NCBI RefSeq assembly: GCF_014306135.1
Contig: NZ_JACRWD010000001.1
Coordinates: 186,001-250,000, forward strand
Origin: Paraclostridium hominis
Lineage (GTDB): Bacteria; Bacillota; Clostridia; Peptostreptococcales; Peptostreptococcaceae
Direction: 5' to 3'
Length of the DNA: 64,000 bases
The position numbers and the translations under genes are program-made. The notes under the pieces are model-generated. The model did not search any database. It was not told the origin of the DNA and was given only the letters and a program-made list of their open reading frames with translations. Position 1 is the stretch's first letter. Each line of letters begins with the position of its first letter. Shown here in pieces: positions 51,807 through 60,878 of the stretch.

Positions 51807-52916
51807 ATGGCTGAGGTAATTTTAAAAAGTATAGGTAAATCTTATGATAATGGATATGAAGCTGTAAAGGATGTAAATATAGACATACAAGATAAGGAGT
51901 TTGTTGTTTTAGTAGGGCCATCTGGATGTGGTAAATCAACTACTTTAAGGATGATAGCTGGACTTGAAGAAATAACTTCAGGTGAGTTATATATAGGAGA
52001 TAAAATAGTAAATGATGTAGCTCCAAAAGATAGAGATATAGCTATGGTTTTTCAAAACTATGCATTATATCCTCATTTAAGTGTTTATGAAAATATGGCA
52101 TTTGCACTTAAACTAAGAAAGATACCAAAAGCTGAAATAGATAAAAAAGTAAAAGAAGCTGCAAAAATACTAGACTTAGAATCAGTTTTAGATAGAAAGC
52201 CAAAAGCATTATCTGGGGGACAAAGACAGAGGGTGGCATTAGGTAGAGCTATAGTTAGAAATCCTAAAGTTTTCTTAATGGATGAACCCTTATCAAATTT
52301 AGATGCTAAACTTAGAACAGCCATGAGAACAGAAATAACTAAACTGCATAAAAAGCTTGGAACAACTTTTATATATGTAACACATGACCAAGTTGAAGCG
52401 ATGACAATGGCTGATAGAATAGTTATAATGAAAGATGGTGTAATACAACAAATAGATACACCTCAAGAAGTATATGATAATCCAGCAAATATGTTCGTAG
52501 CAGGATTTATAGGAGCACCTCAAATGAACTTAATAGATTGTAATATATCTGAAGAAGAAGGTGTAGTATATGCTATATTTAATAATTTTAAAATTGCACT
52601 AGATAAAGTTAAATCTGATTCATTAAAGAAAAATGGATATGTAAACAAAGAAATTGTTTTAGGGATAAGACCAGAAGATATTCATATAGAAGATATATTT
52701 ATAGATAATAGTCAAGATACAATATTTGATGCGACAGTAGATATAAGTGAACTTATGGGAGCTGAAATTTATGCTTATTTAAATGTTGAAGGTAAAAATA
52801 TTACTGCAAGATTTGATTCAAGGTATAATATAAAGTGCGGGCAAAAGCTAAAATTAGCTTTAGACAAAAATAAAGTTCACATATTTGATAAAGAAACTAC
52901 TAATGCCATAATATAA
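51807..52916 (+). CDS. ABC transporter ATP-binding protein, UgpC/MsmK type
   Basis: A 369-residue ATPase of the CUT1 sugar-import group. Walker A GPSGCGKST, Q-loop MVFQNYALYPHLSVYEN, signature LSGGQRQRVALGRA, Walker B VFLMDEPLSNLDAKL and switch His in YVTHDQVEAMT. A C-terminal TOBE/MalK regulatory part (about 240-369, GIRPEDIHIEDI) is present. There are no permease or binding-protein genes nearby, so like MsmK of Streptococcus it probably energises several sugar importers encoded elsewhere. A cre-like site upstream points to carbon control. Confidence 0.93.
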   Translation: MAEVILKSIGKSYDNGYEAVKDVNIDIQDKEFVVLVGPSGCGKSTTLRMIAGLEEITSGELYIGDKIVNDVAPKDRDIAMVFQNYALYPHLSVYENMAFALKLRKIPKAEIDKKVKEAAKILDLESVLDRKPKALSGGQRQRVALGRAIVRNPKVFLMDEPLSNLDAKLRTAMRTEITKLHKKLGTTFIYVTHDQVEAMTMADRIVIMKDGVIQQIDTPQEVYDNPANMFVAGFIGAPQMNLIDCNISEEEGVVYAIFNNFKIALDKVKSDSLKKNGYVNKEIVLGIRPEDIHIEDIFIDNSQDTIFDATVDISELMGAEIYAYLNVEGKNITARFDSRYNIKCGQKLKLALDKNKVHIFDKETTNAII

Positions 52917-52926
52917 AAATTAATTT

Positions 52927-52970
52927 TAAGCTGTAAAACTAAAAGTATATTTTAGTTTTACAGCTTTTTA
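52927..52970 (+). terminator. Rho-independent terminator
   Basis: AAGCTGTAAAACTAAAA / TTTTAGTTTTACAGCTT with a T tract. Confidence 0.92.
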
Positions 52971-53027
52971 ATTTATAATATAAGAAATATAGTAAAATCT
53001 AAGGGATAACATATATGGGGTGAGATA

Positions 53028-53798
53028 TTGAAGGGGCTAATAGAATTTTTTGAAGAACAATTGGGGAAAAAAATCAAAGTTTATAAATATAAAGGGGGAA
53101 AATTACTAAAAAAATCACAACAAATTGTATCATGGAACAATGAAACTTATGTTATCGAAGTAATAGAAAATGATATAAATCATAATTTGGATGGATATTT
53201 TTATTTAATTTATCAAAAAAATTTAAATGAAGAAATTTTAAATCAAGTTTTTAAAAGCTTATATGAAGACATTAATATTATAAACTATAAGGGTAATTAT
53301 ATATTAAATACTAATGATTTAAATTTGATAGATAAATATACTCCTCAGATTATAGAAACTGAGTCATATACAAAGACATATATAATTAACTTAGGTAAAA
53401 TAAATAATAAAAAAGAGTTTGACTTTAAAATTGATTTAAGTAATAGATTAAAAAAATATATATTTATTGAAAATAGCAATAGAAAATATTTTAATATATA
53501 TGACTTAAATTTATATAATCTTATAGATTTAATTGGAAAGGATAAATCATATCCAATTTTATTTGATTATAACTTAATAGACAAAATAGATAAATTGGTA
53601 CTAGAAGCAGGTATAGCATTTATAGAAAATGGGTTTAATATATCTAAGACATCTAACAATATATATCTTCATAGAAATACACTTATATATAGATTAGAAA
53701 AAATAAAAGATATATTAGGAATGGATATAAGAAATTTCAATGAAGCATGTATTTATTATTTAATAGTTAAAAATTATTTAATAAACAAAAATATATAA
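53028..53798 (+). CDS. PucR/CdaR-type transcriptional regulator
   Basis: A 256-residue soluble protein. The last 60 residues form the PucR C-terminal helix-turn-helix: LEAGIAFIENGFNISKTSNNIYLHRNTLIYRLEKIKDILG with the typical HRNTLIYRL. The N-terminal 190 residues are a Lys/Asn/Tyr-rich sensor part with no domain I can name. The start is TTG 53028, nine bases after GGGGTGAG. Such regulators respond to metabolites such as purines, diacids or amino acids. The nearest targets are the sugar ATPase upstream or itself; no operator seen. Confidence 0.75.
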   Translation: MKGLIEFFEEQLGKKIKVYKYKGGKLLKKSQQIVSWNNETYVIEVIENDINHNLDGYFYLIYQKNLNEEILNQVFKSLYEDINIINYKGNYILNTNDLNLIDKYTPQIIETESYTKTYIINLGKINNKKEFDFKIDLSNRLKKYIFIENSNRKYFNIYDLNLYNLIDLIGKDKSYPILFDYNLIDKIDKLVLEAGIAFIENGFNISKTSNNIYLHRNTLIYRLEKIKDILGMDIRNFNEACIYYLIVKNYLINKNI

Positions 53799-53813
53799 AT
53801 CTACGGTGAAAAT

Positions 53814-54101
53814 ATGAAAATAATAATTATGAAAATCACATTAAGAGCAAGTTGGGTTCATTCACTTAAAGAAAAAAGAATGGTAGTAAAAAGTTTAGTG
53901 AAAAAACTTCAAAATACATTTAACGTATCAGTTAGTGAAGTTGAAAATCAAGATATTCATAAAAATATAGTAATAGGAATAAGTGGCGTTTGCATAAATA
54001 ATAAACAAGCAGATTCTACAATGGAAAATATTATAAACTTTGTATATGAAAATACAGATGCAGAAGTTATAAATATAGATTCTACTATTGATGTTTATTA
54101 A
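53814..54101 (+). CDS. DUF503 family protein (YlxP-like)
   Basis: A 95-residue protein with the DUF503 pattern: ITLRASWVHSLKEKRMVVKSLVKKLQNTFNVSVSEVENQD, then KNIVIGISGVCINNKQADSTMENIINFV and a final strand. In Bacillus YlxP lies near rbfA/infB and is thought to serve ribosome maturation; here it sits 15 bases after the PucR-type gene. Ribosome site weak (ACGGTG). Function unproven. Confidence 0.85.
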   Translation: MKIIIMKITLRASWVHSLKEKRMVVKSLVKKLQNTFNVSVSEVENQDIHKNIVIGISGVCINNKQADSTMENIINFVYENTDAEVINIDSTIDVY

Positions 54102-54169
54102 ATACTTCGCATAAATTTAGGTAAAATGTGAAAAAATAGTATCAAATAAAACATCAAGAGGTGAAAGTA

Positions 54170-55330
54170 ATGAGACGATTTACCAGTATAGTTTTAGCTA
54201 TGATAATGGTTATTATGTCTTTAAGCACTACTGCATTTGCAGATGATAAAAAAGTTCAAGGACCCATTAATATATCATCTAAAACAGCTATATTAATGGA
54301 TGTAGGTAGTGGACAGATACTATTTGAGAAAAATCCACATGAAAAACTTCCTCCAGCTAGTGTTACTAAAGTAATGACTATGTTACTTATCGTTGAAGCA
54401 TTAGATAGCGGAAAGATAAAGTTAGATGATGAAGTTCAAATAAGTGAAAGAGCATCGGAAATGGGAGGAAGCCAAATATTCTTAGAACCAGGAGAAACAC
54501 AAAAAGTTGATGACCTTTTAAAGGGAATAGCTGTTGCATCAGCAAATGATGCTTGTGTAGCTATGGCAGAATATGTAGGCGGTAGTGAAGAAGAATTCGT
54601 AGCTATGATGAATAATAAAGCTAAGCAATTAGGAATGAATGATACTAATTTTTCTAATACTAATGGTTTGCCAATAGAAAATCATTATACATCTGCACAT
54701 GACATAGCTATAATGTCTAGAGAATTGTTAAAACATGACAAAATAACTAAGTATTTAACAACTTGGATGGATCAAATAGTAGTTGGTAAAAAGAAAACAA
54801 CTATAGGGCTTGCAAATACTAATAAAATGATAAAACATTATCAAGGAGCGACTGGTGTTAAAACTGGATTTACACAAGAAGCAAAATATTGTTTATCAGC
54901 TTCTGCTAAAAGAGGAGAAACTCACTTAGTTGCAGTAACATTAGGTGCACCTACAACACAAGAAAGATTTAAAGATTCATCTTCACTATTAAGTTATGGA
55001 TTTGCAAATTATGAAAGTGTTAAATTATGTTCTAAGTCAGATAAAATAGCTACATTAACACTAGATAAAGCAGATGATAATAAAGTAAATTTAGTTGCAA
55101 AAGATGATTTAACCGCGCTTATAAAAAAAGGTGAAAGTAAAGATTTTACTAAAAAGATAGACGTATCTAAAAATATAGATTTACCTGTAAAAAAAGGAAC
55201 TAAATTAGGAACTATAAGCATTTATAAAGGTGATAAACAAGTAGGTAAAATTGACCTTATAAATGAAAAAGATATAAATAAAGCAAGCTATTTTAAAATG
55301 TTTGAAAGAGTTATAGACAATATATTTTAG
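54170..55330 (+). CDS. dacF: D-alanyl-D-alanine carboxypeptidase DacF type
   Basis: A 386-residue class C low-molecular-mass penicillin-binding protein (S11). Signal peptide at 1-24 (ending AFADD). Catalytic Ser64 and Lys67 are in PPASVTKVMT, SxN in AVASANDACVAMAEY, and KTG in GVKTGFTQEA. The PBP5-type C-terminal domain (about 285-365) and a final amphipathic stretch ASYFKMFERVIDNIF anchor it to the outer face. It trims the last D-Ala of stem peptides; DacF of Bacillus acts in spore cortex formation. The start is ATG 54170, spaced from AGAGGTG; GTG 54161 lies inside that site. Confidence 0.93.
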   Translation: MRRFTSIVLAMIMVIMSLSTTAFADDKKVQGPINISSKTAILMDVGSGQILFEKNPHEKLPPASVTKVMTMLLIVEALDSGKIKLDDEVQISERASEMGGSQIFLEPGETQKVDDLLKGIAVASANDACVAMAEYVGGSEEEFVAMMNNKAKQLGMNDTNFSNTNGLPIENHYTSAHDIAIMSRELLKHDKITKYLTTWMDQIVVGKKKTTIGLANTNKMIKHYQGATGVKTGFTQEAKYCLSASAKRGETHLVAVTLGAPTTQERFKDSSSLLSYGFANYESVKLCSKSDKIATLTLDKADDNKVNLVAKDDLTALIKKGESKDFTKKIDVSKNIDLPVKKGTKLGTISIYKGDKQVGKIDLINEKDINKASYFKMFERVIDNIF

Positions 55331-55335
55331 AGGAT

Positions 55336-55363
55336 AAGACCTAGTATAACTAGGTCTTTTAAA
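55336..55363 (+). terminator. Rho-independent terminator after dacF
   Basis: AAGACCTAGT / ACTAGGTCTT with TTTAAATTT behind. Confidence 0.8.
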
Positions 55364-55495
55364 TTTAATCAAATTACTTGTTTTTAAAGGTATATATTAA
55401 GTTAAAAAGTAAATTTTTAGTTTAAATCTTAGTTTGATTATAAGTATATATATTGTTATAATAGTATTAAAACTTAAAAAATAGGAGAAAAATAA

Positions 55496-56089
55496 ATGAA
55501 TATGTTAAGCCAGTTTTTAGTAACGGCAGTAGGTATTGCAGTGGCTATATCTGTACATGAATTTGGGCATGCATATGTAGCACATCTTTTAGGAGACGAT
55601 ACTGCAAAAATGAGTGGAAGAATGACTTTAGACCCTATAAAACATGTTGACCCCTTTGGGCTTGTAATGCTTATAGTTGCACATTTTGGTTGGGCTAAAC
55701 CAGTTCCAGTGAATCCAAATAACTTTAAAAACTACAAGGTGGGGAATTTAATAGTTTCATTGGCGGGACCGTTATTTAATGTTATAACAGCTATAATAGC
55801 TGTAAATCTTATTAGCTTTGTTAATATGAAAGCTCTATACCTTATATTTGATAGTATATTTACATATAGTATAGGATTTGCGGCATTTAACCTTTTACCA
55901 TTACCTCCACTTGATGGGTGGGGAATAGTATCTAGTTTTATACCAGCTAAATATTATGATGTTGTTTATAAGTATGAAAGTATGAGTACAATTATATTTA
56001 TATTTTTAATCATAACAAAGTTTCACGTGATAATATTAAATCCTATAATTAAAGTATTATTAAGTATAGTTAATTTATTTATAATATAG
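55496..56089 (+). CDS. Site-2 protease family membrane metalloprotease (M50)
   Basis: A 197-residue short M50 peptidase with five or six helices. Zinc ligands His21 and His25 and the catalytic Glu22 lie in SVHEFGHAYVA. The second motif NLLPLPPLDGW carries the Asp ligand. The conserved WAKPVPVNPNNF loop is present. It cuts substrates inside the membrane; the target is unknown. It forms part of the conserved M50-scpA-scpB neighbourhood, 30 bases before scpA. Confidence 0.92.
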   Translation: MNMLSQFLVTAVGIAVAISVHEFGHAYVAHLLGDDTAKMSGRMTLDPIKHVDPFGLVMLIVAHFGWAKPVPVNPNNFKNYKVGNLIVSLAGPLFNVITAIIAVNLISFVNMKALYLIFDSIFTYSIGFAAFNLLPLPPLDGWGIVSSFIPAKYYDVVYKYESMSTIIFIFLIITKFHVIILNPIIKVLLSIVNLFII

Positions 56090-56119
56090 TGATAATTCTA
56101 TAGAATTTAGAGGTAATTT

Positions 56120-56845
56120 ATGAAGTATAGTGTACAACTTAAGGTATATGAAGGTCCTCTAGATCTTTTATATGACCTTATAACAAAACATAAAATAGAT
56201 ATAAAGGATATATCTATAATAGAGATAACAAAGCAATATCTAGCTTACTTAGATATGCTTGAAGAATTTGACCTTGAAATAGCAAGTGAATTTATTACAA
56301 TGGCATCTAAGCTTTTACAAATAAAATCCAAGTATTTACTATACAAGCAAAGAAATGATGAAGAAGAAGAGGATCCAAGACTTGAACTTATGGAAAAGCT
56401 TGTTGAGTATAAGAAATTTAAAAACGCTACAGAGGATTTAAAAAATAATGTAACTTACATAGAAGATGTATTTTATAGAAAAAAGGAAGAAGTAGTTATA
56501 GAAGAAAAATTAGATTTAGAATCTATATCTTTAGATGCTATAGTTAAAATACTTCCTCATATATTAAATGTAAAAAAAGATGAATTAGAAGAAGTAAAAG
56601 ATGATAAGTTAAACAAAATTGTTAGAACTCGTATTATATCTGTTGAAGAAAAAATGCACTATGTAAGAAATATTATTAAAGAAAAAGAAGATATTAGATT
56701 TACAAGTTTAATAAATGATTATGAAAAAGACGAAATAATAGCAACGTTTTTATCTGTATTAGAACTTATAAAAAGTAATGAAGTAATTGTTGTTCAGGAT
56801 TTATTCTTTGATGATATCTTAATAAAGAGAAATATGGAGAGTTAA
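56120..56845 (+). CDS. scpA: Segregation and condensation protein A
   Basis: A 241-residue kleisin. LKVYEGPLDLLYDLITKHKIDIKDISIIEIT and EFITMASKLLQIKSKYLL form the N-terminal SMC-binding part. The acidic linker EEEEDPRLELMEKLVEYKKFK follows, and the C-terminal winged helix (IIATFLSVLELIKSNEV) binds the other SMC head. With ScpB and SMC it compacts and separates chromosomes. Its stop is one base before the scpB ATG. Confidence 0.96.
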   Translation: MKYSVQLKVYEGPLDLLYDLITKHKIDIKDISIIEITKQYLAYLDMLEEFDLEIASEFITMASKLLQIKSKYLLYKQRNDEEEEDPRLELMEKLVEYKKFKNATEDLKNNVTYIEDVFYRKKEEVVIEEKLDLESISLDAIVKILPHILNVKKDELEEVKDDKLNKIVRTRIISVEEKMHYVRNIIKEKEDIRFTSLINDYEKDEIIATFLSVLELIKSNEVIVVQDLFFDDILIKRNMES

Positions 56846-56846
56846 T

Positions 56847-57374
56847 ATGAGACGTGATGAGATAAAAAGTATTATAGAAGCTATAATGTTTGCATATAGC
56901 GACCCTATAAGCATAAAAGAATTAAACAATGCTATAAATGAAGAACTTTCTTCAAAAGAAATAGAAATAATGTTAAATAGTTTAATTGAAGAGTACAAAG
57001 AAAATAATCGTGGAATACAAATTATAAAATTACAAGATAAATACCAAATGTGTACAAATAAGGAGTACTCATCTTTTGTAAAAAATATATTAGAACCTAA
57101 GAAAAAGAAAACTCTAAGTCAAGCTACATTAGAAGCATTAACTATAATAGCTTATAAACAGCCTATAACTAAAGTTGAATTAGAAGAAATAAGAGGAGTA
57201 AAAAGTGATAAGGTAATTCAAACTCTTCTTGAAAATGATCTTATATATGAAGCTGGTAGATTAGATAAAATAGGAAAACCTATAATTTATAAAACTACTA
57301 ATGAGTTTTTAAGACTATTAAATATAGAAAAATTAGAGGACTTACCACCTATTGAAAATTATGAAAAAGAATAG
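56847..57374 (+). CDS. scpB: Segregation and condensation protein B
   Basis: A 175-residue protein with two winged helices. DEIKSIIEAIMFAYSDPISIKEL starts it, and LSQATLEALTIIAYKQPITKVELEEIRGV is the family signature. Works as a dimer on ScpA. GGAGAGTTAAT, inside the end of scpA, is the ribosome site. Confidence 0.96.
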   Translation: MRRDEIKSIIEAIMFAYSDPISIKELNNAINEELSSKEIEIMLNSLIEEYKENNRGIQIIKLQDKYQMCTNKEYSSFVKNILEPKKKKTLSQATLEALTIIAYKQPITKVELEEIRGVKSDKVIQTLLENDLIYEAGRLDKIGKPIIYKTTNEFLRLLNIEKLEDLPPIENYEKE

Positions 57375-57376
57375 AT

Positions 57377-57433
57377 CAAAAATAGTAGATGATGATTAAA
57401 TATTTTTATTTATCTATCATCTACTATTTTTTT
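57377..57433 (+). terminator. Terminator-like hairpin after scpB
   Basis: AAAAATAGTAGATGAT / ATCATCTACTATTTTTTT. The DUF2953 gene begins right after it without a good ribosome site, so some readthrough is expected. Confidence 0.8.
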
Positions 57434-57449
57434 GTATAGTTTTAAAAAA

Positions 57450-58136
57450 ATGGAAAATAATATAGATATGAATTATAAAGATTTATTAATTTTTTTTATA
57501 AAAATTTTATTACCTATTTCTTTGATAGTATTTTTTCTCTTAAAAAGTACTATTCACGTAATCATAACATCTAATATAGATAATAAAGATGTAGAAATTA
57601 AGGTATCATTTAGATACTTTTTTAATTTAATTAATATAACAAAGACTATTTATCCTATAAGTAAAAGTGATGAAGAAAAACATGAAAAGAAGAAAAATAA
57701 ATATAAGGAGGATAAAAGTAGACTTAAAAAACTTGATTTAAAAAAAATAGAGTTAGAAAATTTAATAGTTTTATATAAAATTCTTAGAAAGGTTAGAATA
57801 AGTGAGATATATTCTAATTTAAGTTATGGAAGTGAAAATATACATCTTACATCATTTATATATGTTTTAGTTAATATGTTTTATGGTAATGTAAGTAATT
57901 ACTTTGAATCAGATAAAATATATCTAAAAGTATCTACATGCTATAACCAAAATTTTATAAAGCATAAAGGGATACTACATGTAAGTCCAACTATAAAAGA
58001 TATAATTATTTTTATAAAAGGCATGATTCATATATATTTTAAAATTAGAAAATATAAAAAAGTTAAATATGGTAAGGAGGCCAGAACAGATGAGATCGAC
58101 AAACTCTATAAAAGATCTAATGGACACAACGCTTGA
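57450..58136 (+). CDS. DUF2953 family protein
   Basis: About 228 residues. One N-terminal membrane helix (about 10-30, LIFFIKILLPISLIVFFLL), a beta-rich part (VIITSNIDNKDVEIKVSFRYFFNLINITKTIYPI), a Lys/Glu-rich linker, and a C-terminal region with VRISEIYSNLSYGSENIHLTSFIYVLVNMFYG fit DUF2953, which stands before gerW/ytfJ in many spore formers. The start is uncertain: ATG 57450, ATG 57468 or TTG 57432, none with a clear ribosome site. The 3' end overlaps gerW by 47 bases. Function unknown, probably in sporulation. Confidence 0.75.
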   Translation: MENNIDMNYKDLLIFFIKILLPISLIVFFLLKSTIHVIITSNIDNKDVEIKVSFRYFFNLINITKTIYPISKSDEEKHEKKKNKYKEDKSRLKKLDLKKIELENLIVLYKILRKVRISEIYSNLSYGSENIHLTSFIYVLVNMFYGNVSNYFESDKIYLKVSTCYNQNFIKHKGILHVSPTIKDIIIFIKGMIHIYFKIRKYKKVKYGKEARTDEIDKLYKRSNGHNA

Positions 58137-58512
58137 TTCAATTAAAACTACAATTGATGCAAACACTATTATTGGAGATCCAATTAAAGCAGAAAATACA
58201 GTTGTTGTACCTATATCCAAAGTTACTATAGGATTTGGTATAGGTGGAGGAGAATATTCAAGAGACTGCTCAGATAAAAAAAGAGAAGAAAGAGATTTAG
58301 ATGATACAAATTTCGCAGGAGGTAGTGCAGGAGCTGTATCTCTACAACCTGTAGCATTTGTAGTTGTAGAAAATGGAGAAACAAGGCTTATGAGTTTAGA
58401 CCATAGTATAAATATGGTAGATAGCATTTTAAATATAACACCTAAAGTATTAGAAAAAATTCAAAAATTAAAAAATAATGAATCAGAAATTAAAGACGAT
58501 AAAAAATGTTAA
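58090..58512 (+). CDS. ytfJ: GerW/YtfJ family sporulation protein
   Basis: A 140-residue protein of the GerW (YtfJ) family. SIKDLMDTTLDSIKTTIDANTIIGDPI opens it. VVVPISKVTIGFGIGGGEYS, AGGSAGAVSLQPVAFVVVENGETRLM and IPKVLEKI-type ends are family blocks. In Bacillus GerW is forespore-made and needed for L-alanine germination. The start at ATG 58090 follows AAGGAGG (58074-58080) by nine bases; an earlier ATG at 58069 lies before that site. Translation probably coupled to DUF2953. Confidence 0.93.
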   Translation: MRSTNSIKDLMDTTLDSIKTTIDANTIIGDPIKAENTVVVPISKVTIGFGIGGGEYSRDCSDKKREERDLDDTNFAGGSAGAVSLQPVAFVVVENGETRLMSLDHSINMVDSILNITPKVLEKIQKLKNNESEIKDDKKC

Positions 58513-58517
58513 TAATA

Positions 58518-58575
58518 TAAATAAAAGCTATAGTATTAAGGAAATTAAACTTTATTACTATAGCTTTTATTTAGT
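58518..58575 (+). terminator. Rho-independent terminator
   Basis: AAATAAAAGCTATAGTA / TACTATAGCTTTTATTT with a 20-base loop after ytfJ. Confidence 0.85.
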
Positions 58576-58705
58576 TGTAGAATGCTTAATTAAAAAAATA
58601 TTTTACAACTAAATAATTTTGAACTTAAAAAATTAGAAAAATAATAGTATAATATATATTAAGAATTAGAAATTAGTACTTATTAATATACAATGAGGTG
58701 AATAT

Positions 58706-59146
58706 ATGGAAAATAAAAATATATCAAAACTTTTATTAAAAAGTATGAATAATTATCAAAATTTAATAAAAAGTACAAATACAGATAGATATAAACTAGG
58801 TAAAGTATTAACTAAAAAACAATTTTTTGCATTAGGCGAAATACAAAAACATGAAAAGATAGAATTAAAAAATTTAAGTAGAGAATTATATGTTTCAACA
58901 TCAAGTTTATGTATACTTCTAAATAAATTAGTTGAATTAGGTTATGTTTATAGAGAAGAAGACTCTAATGATAGAAGAAATACTTTTTATGGGATAACTG
59001 ATGAAGGTGAAGTAGTAATTAATACAGAATTAGATAAGTTTATGGATATAATAAATGAAAAGATAGATAAATTAGATTTAGATAAAAAGAAAGAGTTAGA
59101 AGAAAGCTTACAAAAAACTATTGATATAATGAAAGATATAATGTAG
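58706..59146 (+). CDS. MarR family transcriptional regulator
   Basis: A 146-residue winged-helix regulator. ALGEIQKHEKIELKNLSRELYVSTSSLCILLNKLVELGYVYREEDSNDRRNTFYGITDEG contains the recognition helix and the wing with the DxRxxxxxxT motif. The N- and C-terminal helices form the dimer interface. Ligand unknown. No divergent gene; the M17 peptidase follows 82 bases later. TGAGGTG ribosome site. Confidence 0.9.
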   Translation: MENKNISKLLLKSMNNYQNLIKSTNTDRYKLGKVLTKKQFFALGEIQKHEKIELKNLSRELYVSTSSLCILLNKLVELGYVYREEDSNDRRNTFYGITDEGEVVINTELDKFMDIINEKIDKLDLDKKKELEESLQKTIDIMKDIM

Positions 59147-59228
59147 TTCATGTAGAATAAATTTATGGTGGATATATTTATAAATAGGGTAAATATAAAA
59201 TACTATAAATTTAAATGGAGGTTTTGAT

Positions 59229-60662
59229 ATGAACATACAAGTTATAAGTAATAAAAACTATCTCGAAGAAAATGAACTAAGTGTATTTTTCGTATATGAA
59301 GACAATAACGTAGATTTAAAAAATGAAGTATTAAATACTTTTTTTAAAGACTTTGAAGCTAAGTATTCTAAAATAGATATATGCAAAATTTTTAAAGATG
59401 ATAAGTTAATAGATTTAATGTTAGTTGGATTGGGTAAAAAAAATGAAATATCTATAGATGATATAAGAAATTTAGGTGGTAATATATCTAAAAAATTAAA
59501 AAAATATAATATAAAAGAAATTAATTTTTTAAATATAAAAGAAAATCTAAATTATAGAGAAATTGAAGCCTTAGTAGAGGGACTTAAGTTAGGAGAATAC
59601 ACTTTTGATAAGTATAAAAGTGACAAAAAAGAAAGTGTGGATAAAAATATAAACTTAAATTTAGATGAAAACTATAATGATTATATAAAACAAGGAGAAT
59701 TACTTGCTGAGATAGCTTTAATATCAAGAAATTTAGTAAATGAACCATCAAATGTTATATATCCAGAAACTTTAGCAAATGAAGTTATTAATTTAGGTAA
59801 GGAATATGGGTTTGAAACTGAGGTCTATGGAAAAGAAGATATTGAAAAATTAGGAATGGAATCATTTATATCAGTTGCTAAAGGCTCAGATAAAGAACCT
59901 AAGCTTATAGTCATGAAATATAACGGAGATAAAGAGAGCAATGAAATACTAGGATTAGTTGGAAAAGGACTAACATATGATTCTGGTGGTTATTCTATAA
60001 AACCTACAAATTCTATGGTTGATATGAAAACTGACATGGGTGGAGCAGCAGCTGTTATAGGTGCTATGTGTGGAATTTCTAAATCTAAACTTAATAAAAA
60101 TGTAGTTGCTGTAGTTGCTGCATGTGAAAATTTAATATCAGGACATGCATATAAACCAGGAGATATAATAAATTCAATGGGTAAAAAGACTATAGAAATA
60201 TTAAATACTGATGCAGAAGGAAGATTAACATTAATAGATGCAGTTTATTACGCTATAAATAATGAAAATGTAACTAAAGTAGTTGATATAGCAACATTAA
60301 CAGGTGCTGCAGTAGTTGCACTTGGGACAGTAGCTACACCTATTATATCTAATAACGATGAATTTTATAACAAATTAGATAAAGCAGCAAGTTTATCAGG
60401 TGAAAAAATATGGAGAATGCCTGTATTTGAGGAATTTAAAAAGGTTTTAAAAGGTAAAGAAGCAGATTTAAATAATAGCCCAGGAAGAGATGGAGGGTGT
60501 ATAACTGCTGGATTGTTTATAGGTGAATTTGTAGGAAATACTCCATGGATTCATATGGATATAGCAGGAACTAGTGTAAGCTCTAAAGATTTTGGTTATA
60601 AATCAAAAGGAGCTACAGGTGAAGGAGCTAGAACTTTATATAATTTAGCTAAGTTAATTTAA
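59229..60662 (+). CDS. pepA: Leucyl aminopeptidase (M17)
   Basis: A 477-residue cytosolic aminopeptidase. The N-terminal domain (1-160) is poorly conserved. The catalytic part has LVGKGLTYDSGGYSIKP with Lys and Asp metal ligands, MKTDMGGAAAVIGAM with the second Asp and NTDAEGRLTLIDAVYYA with the Asp-Glu pair and catalytic Arg. GYKSKGATGEGARTL ends it. Family members work as two-metal hexamers that release N-terminal amino acids from peptides. AATGGAGG ribosome site. Confidence 0.94.
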   Translation: MNIQVISNKNYLEENELSVFFVYEDNNVDLKNEVLNTFFKDFEAKYSKIDICKIFKDDKLIDLMLVGLGKKNEISIDDIRNLGGNISKKLKKYNIKEINFLNIKENLNYREIEALVEGLKLGEYTFDKYKSDKKESVDKNINLNLDENYNDYIKQGELLAEIALISRNLVNEPSNVIYPETLANEVINLGKEYGFETEVYGKEDIEKLGMESFISVAKGSDKEPKLIVMKYNGDKESNEILGLVGKGLTYDSGGYSIKPTNSMVDMKTDMGGAAAVIGAMCGISKSKLNKNVVAVVAACENLISGHAYKPGDIINSMGKKTIEILNTDAEGRLTLIDAVYYAINNENVTKVVDIATLTGAAVVALGTVATPIISNNDEFYNKLDKAASLSGEKIWRMPVFEEFKKVLKGKEADLNNSPGRDGGCITAGLFIGEFVGNTPWIHMDIAGTSVSSKDFGYKSKGATGEGARTLYNLAKLI

Positions 60663-60707
60663 ATGATTATTTTATTTAGTTCAATTAAGTACAATATAGG
60701 GAATTTG

Positions 60708-60798
60708 TGGTATAATTAAACTAACCTAAGATTTTAAATTTTCTTCTTACATACTAAAGTATATATTTACTCGCTTAATGGCGAGTATTTTTTTTATA
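60708..60798 (+). ncRNA. Candidate small RNA or short leader with own promoter and terminator
   Basis: TGGTATAAT (extended -10, TATAAT 60711-60716) and an intrinsic terminator at 60768-60798 enclose about 75 bases without an ORF. An inner ATACTAAAGTAT hairpin is possible. No clear -35. Confidence 0.35.
60768..60798 (+). terminator. Rho-independent terminator
   Basis: TACTCGC / GCGAGTA stem with loop TTAATG and eight T. It may also serve the M17 peptidase gene 107 bases upstream. Confidence 0.88.
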
Positions 60799-60878
60799 AA
60801 TCTGAATATTAAAAAAAGAAGCGGTGCATGTGATATAATTAATATATATAAATATTTTAAATTCAATGGGGTGAATTT

